Below the pieces are notes generated by a model. That model did not search any database. It was not told the DNA's origin and saw only the letters and a list, made by a program, of their open reading frames with translations. From Flectonema sp. DT1601 (lineage: Eukaryota; Euglenozoa; Diplonemea; Diplonemida; Diplonemidae), in assembly GCA_964019425.1 (NCBI GenBank), contig OZ025802.1:248001-312000 (forward strand): a stretch of DNA of 64,000 nucleotides. Reading direction: 5' to 3'. Shown in pieces: positions 22,366 through 30,790 of this stretch; position 1 is the first letter of the stretch; each line of letters starts with the position of its first letter. A program made the translations under genes and the position numbers.

Positions 22366-22435
22366 GGTTCGAACCCGAGACCTCCAGGTCATGGTTCGGA
22401 GGTCAACAATGGCAAAAACAATGGGCCTCTCCTTG
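22366..22435 (-). other. tRNA-like block inside TIR element copy 1
   Basis: Read on the minus strand, an A-box-like GAGGCCCATTG is followed by GACCTCCGAACCATGACC, GGAGGTCTCG and a perfect B box GGTTCGAACC, then T residues (complement of the plus-strand A run). Compared with copy 2 it lacks the CCGTGACACC acceptor-like end. It looks like a degenerate tRNA-derived Pol III promoter, not a working tRNA. Confidence 0.55.
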
Positions 22436-22615
22436 AGAGCTTCCCGAGCCTGCTGCAATCCCTGAAGCTGAAACTCATGCATCCCAGATCTACAAGGAGC
22501 TGATTAGCCCGCAGAATGCACCGAGTCGAATATAGAGGGATTCGAGGAGGGAGAGTGCGTTCTTGCTAACCTGTTAATAGGCCGGTCTTCACGGTACCTT
22601 GTGAGAAAAAAAAGA

Positions 22616-22638
22616 AGTTTACTGGTGGCAAGTAAACT
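22616..22638. other. Conserved hairpin inside TIR element copy 1
   Basis: An 8-bp stem (AGTTTACT/AGTAAACT) closes a GGTGGCA-type loop. The same hairpin is preserved at 59885-59907 in the second copy. Confidence 0.6.
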
Positions 22639-23319
22639 GATATCCCAGAGACGCATTTGATCGGGCGAACCGGAGAAAAGTCAAATAAGATGCGATTCGA
22701 CCCTCGTTGAGGGCAGGGGTGTGTCAAAATGAGCTCGGCATTATATTAAATTTAATTAAAAAAGCGCCCTACGCGCCCTCCAGCGCCCTATTTTGGCCCT
22801 ACAAATTTTTGTGGCTGATTTTCACTTCCATCTATGTATTACTAATAAAAAAAAAAAGGAAACTCATCATGTGCCAAAATTGAGGTCACAAGTAATCAGT
22901 TATTAGTTGTTGTTGTTGTTTTTTTTTTTTTTTTTTTTTTAAATCACTGTTCAAGCCTGTTCAAGAACGAGAATTTCACGGAATCAGAACTAACCGCAAG
23001 ATTTATCTTACTTATAAAACATAAGTTCAAAAAAAAAAAATTTTAAAAGAAGCCACTTTTTTTGTTTTTGTCTTTAATTTGTTTGAAAACTTTATTTTCA
23101 TTATAATCTAGTTCATATTTTATTTCATTTTTTGAAAACTACGGAAAAGAATGCAAAAAAAAAAAAAAAAAAAAGAAGAAAAAAAAAGGGGGGGGAATCA
23201 TGTGCAAATTGAAGCTGCAACACAAGTTCCAAGCCACCTGCTAAATTCCCTTGAAGGTCATATTCCACAGCCGAAAGGTATCTTATTTGCAAACATAACT
23301 TCGACAAATTCATTGAAAA

Positions 23320-23480
23320 AGTCAGATAGAATATGAGTTTGTTATAAAAAAGTGCACTAAAATAAAATATAAAAAAGAAAAGTTATAAAAGTCAGATAGT
23401 TAGTTAGAATAATAATATGAGTTCATAAATAAAAGTGAAAACACATTGTTCTGCTGTTCCGTGAAACAGTTTTAGCTGGT
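23320..23480. repeat. Repeat shared with 53244-53330
   Basis: AGTCAGATAGTTAGTTAG...TTCTGCTGTTCCGTGAAACA recurs in diverged form at 53244-53330 (AGTCAGGTAGTTAG...TTCTGCTGTTCCATAAAACA). In this copy the GTCAGATAG...ATATGAGTT segment is itself duplicated in tandem. It lies just ahead of an R3 copy at both loci, so the two may be parts of one longer element. Confidence 0.5.
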
Positions 23481-23648
23481 TGGTGTTTTTCTACATTGTC
23501 ACTATCACCATGTTTTTTTTTTTTTTTATTGTTTTTTTTATTCTAGTGTACCCTTTAGTATTTCAAAGTTCATTTCCTGTTCATAATGATCAGCCACTTA
23601 ATTTTTCAATGTTTTTATAAAAATTATGTTGCAAAAAAAAAAAAAAAA

Positions 23649-24029
23649 AAACCATTCAGATTAGCCTTGTACTTGGTTGAAACTCAGATAGAACCCCGTC
23701 GCACGGGGGGTGAAACTTTGACAATGTAAAAACAGTAACAACTTTAGATATTAAAGAAAAACAAAATTAATATCAAGTACTTGACTGAAAAATATTTGTA
23801 GTTGTTAATCAAAGAAAATTACCTTTACCGTCGCACGGGGGGTAACTTGATACTAATATTAAATGGAAAGCAACTTGAAACTGGCAAAAACGAGAATAGG
23901 GTTCGGCCAAACCTGGTTGCAATATAAGAAATCAACAGTTGGTATCGATAGAAAATCCCATATGTGCTGTCTTGGGGGGAAAATAAATCATGACCATAAG
24001 AAATAACGGCTTTCAATCTGAATAGTTTC
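23649..24029. repeat. MITE-like repeat, family R3 copy A
   Basis: A 381-bp repeat beginning AAACCATTCAGATTAGCC and ending GGCTTTCAATCTGAATAGTTTC, which form imperfect inverted ends. Inside are two copies of the near-palindromic CCGTCGCACGG core (about 23697 and 23830). Its middle (AAACTTTGACAATGTAAAA to GTTAATCAAA) is shared with 53635-53730. It is flanked by A runs. No coding capacity. Confidence 0.65.
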
Positions 24030-25802
24030 TTCTCCGACTATGTCGGTACTACAAAAAAAAAAAAAAAAAAAAAAAAAAAGAGACATGATAAGTTGAAAAT
24101 AATTGATTTTTATGCAAAGTCTTTATTGCGACTGATACTGTCGGAGAATAAAAGAAAACCAACAATAATATTAAAGTTAAATATATTAAAAAAGATGTCA
24201 AAAAAAAAGTAGGGGGGGGGGCTCAATTTGGTCGACGAGGTGTTTAGTGACTCTCTAAACCCTAATCTGACCACTTCCTCCCATCCCCCCTACGTATTCA
24301 ACGGATAAACAAATCAATTATCAAAATATCAATCTGAGGGAAATCTGAGGGCGGGAGGAAAGGGGGAAAAAAAAAAAAGAAGGAAGAAGAACGAGAAAAA
24401 AACCAACAATATTTTTATATACAACAAGTATCTATATAAAGTAGTTAATGCTCAATAAAAATATGAAATCAGCAACAGAAACTGGTATATGTATGAGGCG
24501 CCGTTCCACAGAGATTCTCTCTAGTGAGGTGCTGTCAAAAGAAAAACAAACAAAAAAAAAATTGAGCTGCATTGCAATAACAAAAATAGAAACATCGTGT
24601 TTTTTTTATTTAGATGCCGTAAATGAAAAACAATGACGGTGGAGAAAATTAAAAGTTGTGGAAAAACGAAAATCCGTTGGTAGTTTTTTTTCCACTTCAT
24701 CATATGATTCAATTACAAGCATTACAAATAATAATATAAATGTTCTATGAGAATAGTCGCAGTGGGCGGGGTTGAAGATGTTGTTTTCAAAAAAAAAAAG
24801 AAAAAGGCAAGGCAAGGCAAGCAAAGTAACTTCTTTAAATGTAGCATCCCATTGTTGCTGCATTCGCTAGAGCTACGACTGACATATAAGGTGAGAACGA
24901 ACACAATATTAACAACTATATTTTTTTTTTCCTTAGTATAAGATCACCAATGAAGTTCTAAAAAACAAACGAAACATCAATCAAAATCACACAGCGACTC
25001 TCACTGGTGACCAAGACAAAAAGACGTACCGTGTGCGAAAGGTAGCACAGTAGGTTTTTTTTCTAAAGTAGTAAAACTAACGTAAGACGACTGACCGAAC
25101 AGCCAACTACTAAAAAAACGAATTCAGTAAATATTTTTACAACACTAAAAACGTACACGAGGCAAGGCTAAAGACACCCCTAACAGGAAAAGCAACACCA
25201 CACTAATAGTTTGCACTATGTCAAAGAAACAGCAGAAGAAAAAAAGAAAAAAAAAAGGAGAGGTTTAAGCATACTTATAACAAAATTTAAAAAAAAAAAA
25301 AAAAGCAATTCATGAGAAAGTTGACTAAAAGATACTGCTTAGTATAGGAAAAAACACTCTGCAAATGCCGTACAAAACTTTACAGTATTACCTGCGTACA
25401 CCTCTCTTTTTCCGTGTTGTTATTCAGTGCAGTACGGAATCGAGTTATTCATAGACTGTTTGGTATAGTGTAATACGGCAGAGTGTAGGTTTCGCCAAAC
25501 TAAGCTACCTCGTCAAAAAAAGATAACACACGAATTTGTTTTTTTTTTTTTTTTTTTTTTAAATTTTTAGAAAATATGTTATGTAGAAACAGTTTAGAAA
25601 TAAAGAAAAAAAAAGAAATCTTTAAAACACTCAAGAAAAGTTACTGCTGAGAGAAATACGACAATTAACAATAATTAGCTTTCACGTCAGAATAGCTAAA
25701 AATGCGTATATCAAAAAAATTCTGGAAAAAAAAAAAAAAAAAAAATTACAAGCAGATTATCAGCCTTGCCAAAACTATCCTCACAAGGCTAAACAAGCGT
25801 TC

Positions 25803-25843
<41 letters not shown>

Positions 25844-26021
25844 CAACAGTATAAAACGTAATATAAAAAGGAGAAAAAAGAAAGAGTTCACGGCAGCTGT
25901 AGACATACCAAGTCACTGCTGACAAACTTATTTGGGTCCAAAAGGTTCGAATGACAGCATAAAACAGAAATCAATCACAAACCAATAGTAGAACCTATGG
26001 AGGAGTTCTCCTTTTTTTTTT

Positions 26022-26122
26022 TTGCATTTAACAAGTATTGTAAGAACGAAAAAAGAATGTTGGCAGCACACGTAAACCTCCTTTACCTTTATCAGTTTAA
26101 GTCGGTTCACGGTTTCGTGCAC
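26022..26122 (+). repeat. Conserved 100-bp repeat family R2, copy 1
   Basis: Begins TTGCATTTAACAAGTATTG and ends CGGTTCACGGTTTCGTGC, preceded by a T run. It is nearly identical to 42594-42695 and to the reverse complement of 46991-47086. No clear terminal inverted repeat and no reading frame shared by the copies. It could be a small mobile element or a structured RNA. Confidence 0.65.
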
Positions 26123-26918
26123 AAATAAAACAGCACAGTGTTATTTTATAAAGCCAATTCTTTTTTTTTGAGAGAGAGAGAATTGCGACAGCGTTACAAA
26201 ACCGTTCCCTTAATAAGACGTTGTACCAGTTGCGTACAAAACAAATCAAAAAGTGTTTGAGTAAAAAAAAAGTAAAAATGTGAAGTTGGCCAATTATGTT
26301 TGCCTTTTGTTTGTACGTACTTTTTTGTGTATACTAAATTTTTTTTCCGTAAGTGAAAATACAATAAAAATTCCTCAAAAAAAAAAAAAAAAAAGAGAAT
26401 AATCAATAAAATATGAGCACACTACGTACGTGTGCCCTTTCACGCTACTTTACGTTTTTTTTTTTTTTTTTTTTTTTGTAATTGCACAGAAATCAAGTCC
26501 CCTTGGGCTTGTAGTCGATTGAGCGAGGGAAAAGAAGAGCTTTTGTTTGAACCTATTCAGGCGAAAAAAGAAAAAAGGCTTGCTCGTTTTTTTTTTTTTT
26601 TTTTTTTTTTTTTTTGTAACTTATATGTAACTTGTAACTGAGCTTTTGCGTAAGAGAAAAAAAAAACCTACCACTCGTAAAATTGCTTGCTGAAGAACAT
26701 TTCAATGTTATACCTCGAGTGCCTACATAAGTGAAATAATTCAACAAAGAGACTGCCGATATGTTTTTTTTATTTTTTTTTATTTTTTTTTCCTTTGCTT
26801 CGAGAAACCTTTTAACCTTGTGGTTTAAACATCGACGAGTTATTTTTTTTAACAAGCAAAATTCACCCGGTTTTTTTTTTTTTTTTTTTTTTTTATGTAA
26901 TAATACTATGATATAAAT

Positions 26919-29561
26919 CTATAAATGAGCTAATGTCATTTCAGGATACAGAGGCAAGTGATGAAGGGGATCAGTCTCGATGCATTTAAGAACAAACGCC
27001 TTAAGGTAATCCATTCCAGTCTTAGTGCTGTTCTCTTCGATGTATTCAAGCGCATCAGTCCATTTTCTATTAAAATACATCTCCGTTGCGGTGTTAATAC
27101 TATGAAAAGGATTGCTTTTTTTACTCTCCTCAATCTCATACATCCATTCTCGACTTTCTACTGTTTTTATTGTATTTCTCATTTCGTAGACAGGAATAGG
27201 TCTTTTTGAGTGTTTTTTAAACCGAAGTCTTTCAACCAAACGTGTTATAAATTTATGTGATGCCTCAACCTGAACTCCCTCGTCCAACAATACTTGTGAA
27301 TTAAATATTTTATTATGACGTTCAAGAGCGACTACCCAGGGTAATAATGAAGTTATAAAAGTGTATTTTTTCATTCCGGTTACACCCATGTTACCACAGT
27401 GGGCATCACCAGTAGCTAGAGCAGCAGTCATTGCCAGCTGAAAATCTGCGTCCATTGAATCTCTGATCTTCCAGCAGCATTGAGCTGCGAGAAGTTTGTG
27501 GCCTGCTGTTACTTTTAAAGCGTTCCAGTGAACGAGTATTCTATCTCCGCTGAAACTTTCTGGAACACCCCTGGCTTCTTTGCAATTTTGCAAAACCAAA
27601 GTCAGATATTTTCCATGAGCACTGTAATATTGAAAATCAGAAACCATATCTAAAAATCCAGAAATGTTCATCACTAACATAGTGATTTTTTTATGTCTCA
27701 CATCCATCATGCCTGCTCCGAAGATGCCACTATCATCTGAAGGGGCATACGTACTTCCTTGAGAACTTCGAACATCAGAATTCCGTTTATGAAGCATTGG
27801 TGGTGGTGGTGTTACGCTTGTTTCTCCGGGACTTTTTATTTTATTTAAGACGTTGCTTGGTACGGCGGCATCTGAGGACTCCGTCATGTCTGTGGCCTCA
27901 GCTTCTTCCAATATAGAATGTGGAAGATAGTTGCGAAACTCTTTTAGGTTGGTAATCATTTTATAAAATGAAATTTGCATTAGTTGTACTTCCTTTAAAT
28001 GCGACGTTGCTGTCACGTCAACATTTTCTAATTTCATCAGAGCAACCGAAGCCATGCTTCGTTCTAATTCAGTCAACGGGGCGACAATAAAGAAAACTAC
28101 AACCATACTCGCAACGATTAAACAAGTAGTTGCAATGCTGATGACAATATATAGAACTGTTCTGCTAGACTTCAGGTCGCTATCAATCTTCTCTTCTTGT
28201 TTGTTAATTGAGATTGTGACTTCAGTTGTTCTTTTATCAACCGTTCCTAATATGTACTTTCTATCTATCACTAAAACGGTGTACCAATTAATTCCATGGA
28301 CTGTTGTGAAGACTCTCACTTTTAAAAAGAATAAATCTTGGTTGCCCAGGTCAAATTGATGAACCGACTTCTGTGTTAAATTAACCAAAGCTTCGTATTG
28401 ACCTGGAGACTGATGAATGTACTTAGCGGTTTTGCTTATAATTGGATCAGTCGCGTTTAATGAATGCATCGTGACGAAAGATGCTCTTGCAGTTCCATCA
28501 ATAGCTTCGATACTACTACCAGCAGAGACTCCAATTAACCAATGTGTTTGATTTAGAGTACGAAGTCTGTCGTTAGCATAAGAAGCAACCAACGCAGGTG
28601 GCATCTTGTTAGCAAGCCAAGTGTCTCTGACACAGACATATATCCTACCCCTTCCTCCGATTTTAATATTGTGTAAAAATTCAGAAATTTCTCGTAAATC
28701 AAGACCATTAAAAGCCATCCCCATCTTCTTAACTGGAGCATCAGGATGAGTATATATCCCTACTGACAGTAGAGCAGCATACCCTGAAACAGAAACGATA
28801 TGACTCCACCTTATACCATCGACTCCAGGATCAATAAATGTTTTTAACCTATACGAATCAGTAAAAGGATGGTACCCTCGAACATTACAAACCTGGTCAG
28901 GAACAGCTCCGTTAGTTGCAACGGCTGTTTCAGGACAACCAGTGTGCTGACCTGTTGTTGAATCTACCTCAATTGGATTGAGATACTGACATGTGTTTGG
29001 GTCAACAGATCCAACCTGAAGGCGTTCGATAGCAGGTCGTCCACCAGGAACATCAAAATCAGTTCCATTATCACTCTGAAGTTGAGTGTTTTGATAAACT
29101 GAATTATTCAATGACAGGTAGTCTCTTTGAACCATAAGAACTTGAAGCTTTCTATTCATGATTCCCAAAGCTGTTAATCCATTTTGAGAAAATCTACCAA
29201 ACAATTGACACATAATAGTTCTGTGTTGTTGTAAAAATTGCCAAGTCTCACTGACTTGAGGTGGATACGTTTGCATTAAACCCAGCAGTGTTTCAATCAG
29301 TCTTACGTGTCCTAATAAATACGATCTAAAATAATCCTCAGTAGTCGTTGATAATAAAGACAGATAGTCTTCTGTTCTCTCAAATATATTTTCTTCACCA
29401 ACTTGAAAACATTCACCCAATGCTTCGTTTCTTGCCTTTTTTGTATCATCCAAAGCCTTATCAGAGCTTCTTAGCACAAGTGAGGTACAGAGAATAGCCG
29501 TTACTAAAACACAGGCAAGTGACAGACTTACGTTTAGATTTTTTATCGATAGGGAGATCAT
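26919..29561 (-). CDS. Receptor-type class III nucleotidyl cyclase-like protein
   Basis: An 880-residue membrane protein. A first membrane segment lies at about 8-32. A large, probably extracellular Cache-like sensory region follows to about 465, then a second membrane segment (about 475-500) and a HAMP-like linker. A cyclase homology domain spans about 620-790. Recognisable cyclase motifs are ITMLVMNISGF (normally xxFADIxGF), SGDRILVHW (normally GDxxxA) and GDAHCGNMG (normally GxVxxGxxG). The first metal-binding Asp is replaced by Asn, while the second (GDR) is present. Architecture resembles the receptor adenylate/guanylate cyclases widespread in protists. Activity is uncertain because of the Asp to Asn change. 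The protein has many N-glycosylation sequons in the extracellular part. Confidence 0.75.
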   Translation of the reverse strand: MISLSIKNLNVSLSLACVLVTAILCTSLVLRSSDKALDDTKKARNEALGECFQVGEENIFERTEDYLSLLSTTTEDYFRSYLLGHVRLIETLLGLMQTYPPQVSETWQFLQQHRTIMCQLFGRFSQNGLTALGIMNRKLQVLMVQRDYLSLNNSVYQNTQLQSDNGTDFDVPGGRPAIERLQVGSVDPNTCQYLNPIEVDSTTGQHTGCPETAVATNGAVPDQVCNVRGYHPFTDSYRLKTFIDPGVDGIRWSHIVSVSGYAALLSVGIYTHPDAPVKKMGMAFNGLDLREISEFLHNIKIGGRGRIYVCVRDTWLANKMPPALVASYANDRLRTLNQTHWLIGVSAGSSIEAIDGTARASFVTMHSLNATDPIISKTAKYIHQSPGQYEALVNLTQKSVHQFDLGNQDLFFLKVRVFTTVHGINWYTVLVIDRKYILGTVDKRTTEVTISINKQEEKIDSDLKSSRTVLYIVISIATTCLIVASMVVVFFIVAPLTELERSMASVALMKLENVDVTATSHLKEVQLMQISFYKMITNLKEFRNYLPHSILEEAEATDMTESSDAAVPSNVLNKIKSPGETSVTPPPPMLHKRNSDVRSSQGSTYAPSDDSGIFGAGMMDVRHKKITMLVMNISGFLDMVSDFQYYSAHGKYLTLVLQNCKEARGVPESFSGDRILVHWNALKVTAGHKLLAAQCCWKIRDSMDADFQLAMTAALATGDAHCGNMGVTGMKKYTFITSLLPWVVALERHNKIFNSQVLLDEGVQVEASHKFITRLVERLRFKKHSKRPIPVYEMRNTIKTVESREWMYEIEESKKSNPFHSINTATEMYFNRKWTDALEYIEENSTKTGMDYLKAFVLKCIETDPLHHLPLYPEMTLAHL

Positions 29562-29865
29562 TGTTTTATTTATTTGTTATTGTTGTTATTGGTGTTGGTT
29601 GCCCCTCCCCTCGACTGTTTTTTTTTTTTTTTTTTTTTTTTTTTTTGAGATGAACCGTTAGTACAAACAAACGTTCACAAAGGAGAGGCGTAGTTTAAGC
29701 CTCAGACAAAATCAACACATGTATTTACCTAAAAATAAAAGAATTAAAATATATGTGCAATCAGATCATAATATTATCGGAAAAGACTTGAGCTAGTCCG
29801 AACGTGTCACTCCCTTTCTGATGAATACAAACTGATACGAATCGCCAACATATAAGTTACGAGGC
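29562..29865. other. Intergenic spacer
   Basis: T29 run at 29618-29646 and AT-rich sequence between the cyclase-like gene and RPL37. No gene is seen. Confidence 0.6.
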
Positions 29866-30204
29866 TTATTCCTTCTTTTGTCCCTGGAACTTAGCGACGG
29901 TTCCCTCCTGTTGGATTTTTTTTTTTTTTTTTTTTTTTTTTTCCCGTGTGAAAATAACAAAACATACTCTGAAGTTGTTTCCGGCTCTACGCTCAACCTT
30001 CTTCAGGAATCTCATTCTACCAGCTCCGGTAGTTCTTCTTCTGATCGCCTGAACACTCCAATGATATCTTCTCATGCTCGGGTTTGGGTAGGCACATGAA
30101 GCACATCTTCTCAATCTTGTGTGGAATGATCTCTTTCCGCATCTCTTGCACAGTCTGTGACTGTGGTGACCTCTTTCTCCCTTGGATGTGGTACCCTTAG
30201 TCAT
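29866..30204 (-). CDS. RPL37: 60S ribosomal protein L37 (eL37), one intron
   Basis: Two exons: 30204-29968 (79 codons) and 29907-29866 (13 codons plus stop), giving 92 residues. The human protein is 97. The start MTKGTTSKG, the zinc-finger cysteines (LCKRCG and CASC at 19-37), [27 protein letters not shown] and the EGT-type tail are diagnostic of eL37, a small protein of the large ribosomal subunit. The intron is shown by homology: unspliced, the frame runs on through about 20 residues of A-tract translation placed between NNFR and EGTVAKF. The acceptor-like TTTTAAACAG lies 19 nt before the ATG. Confidence 0.96.
   Translation of the reverse strand: MTKGTTSKGERGHHSHRLCKRCGKRSFHTRLRRCASCAYPNPSMRRYHWSVQAIRRRTTGAGRMRFLKKVERRAGNNFRVCFVIFTREKKKKKKKKIQQEGTVAKFQGQKKE
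29908..29967 (-). other. Spliceosomal intron in RPL37 (60 nt, in frame, no stop)
   Basis: Donor GTATGTTTTG, acceptor CCAACAG, with an A run in the middle where a pyrimidine tract would be expected. Length is a multiple of three and it contains no stop, so it is invisible to simple frame calling. The splice joins NNFR to EGTVAKF at phase 0. Confidence 0.92.
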
Positions 30205-30790
30205 GGTTTGCTACTCGATCCAGCTGTTTAAAATAAAATTATTGTTGGTTAATAAAACAAAACTACTCATGTTGAACATTCTTATGCTAATCATCAGTAG
30301 ACACAATGCACCTGTAAGGAAATATTGGTTATGTTTGTTTGATTGTTTTTTCACGATTTTTTTTTTTTTTTTTGTTTTCTCGATCGATTATACAGTCATA
30401 AAGAGCACGATGCGTGTCTTACCACATCAGCACAAGTGCCTAATGCGGCGAAGAAATGAAGAAAACGAAGTTAACTACACTGAACGGAGTCGTTGTTTCA
30501 CACTAGGTAATCACCAACCAGTTTCTTTCTTGAATTATTTTTTTTTTTGGAATTTTTTTTTTTTTTTTTTTTTCCTCCCTTTCGTTATGCTTCTCCGACG
30601 GAACCAACTCACTTTTTTTTAATTTTTCTTTATTTTTTCCCCTAGATTCTCTCCCCTGCGACTCTTAAGGAAAAACGTTTCAAGAATCGTTACGGTTAAC
30701 AACAAGTTATTTTTTATTTTTTTTTTTAATTTCTTTTTTCTCGCTAATTCTATAAGTGGAACAGGGATAACGTTTTTTTCTTCATAAATA
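30205..30790. other. Intergenic spacer
   Basis: T-rich spacer between STT3 and RPL37, including the RPL37 acceptor next to 30223. Plus-strand frames here are low-complexity. No gene is seen. Confidence 0.55.

Larger units (their letters stand above)
22162..22836 (-). mobile_element. Non-autonomous TIR element with tRNA-like core, copy 1
   Basis: A 675-bp element bounded by 14-bp terminal inverted repeats (CATAGATGGAAGTG and CACTTCCATCTATG) and a near-perfect 6-bp target duplication (TATTAT left, TATTAC right). Both subterminal zones carry repeated (T/G)AGGGCGC/GCGCCCT motifs. The interior holds a tRNA-like block (22366-22435) and a hairpin (22616-22638), and has no transposase-sized frame. 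It is colinear with the copy at 59627-60401 but in the opposite orientation, and mostly near-identical to it apart from indels near the ends and in the tRNA-like block. By structure it is MITE-like. The 6-bp duplication and the internal Pol III-type block do not let me name a superfamily. Confidence 0.85.
20103..26918. other. 6.8-kb gene desert with repeats
   Basis: No convincing gene was found on either strand. The minus-strand frame at 20092-20439 overlaps the 5' leader of the pseudokinase gene and looks like spacer. The region contains the TIR element at 22162-22836, an R3 repeat at 23649-24029 with related sequence from about 23320, an R2 repeat at 26022-26122 and one copy of a short repeat at 21714-21770. 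Homopolymers include T34 at 25807-25840. All are listed separately where supported. Confidence 0.6.
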
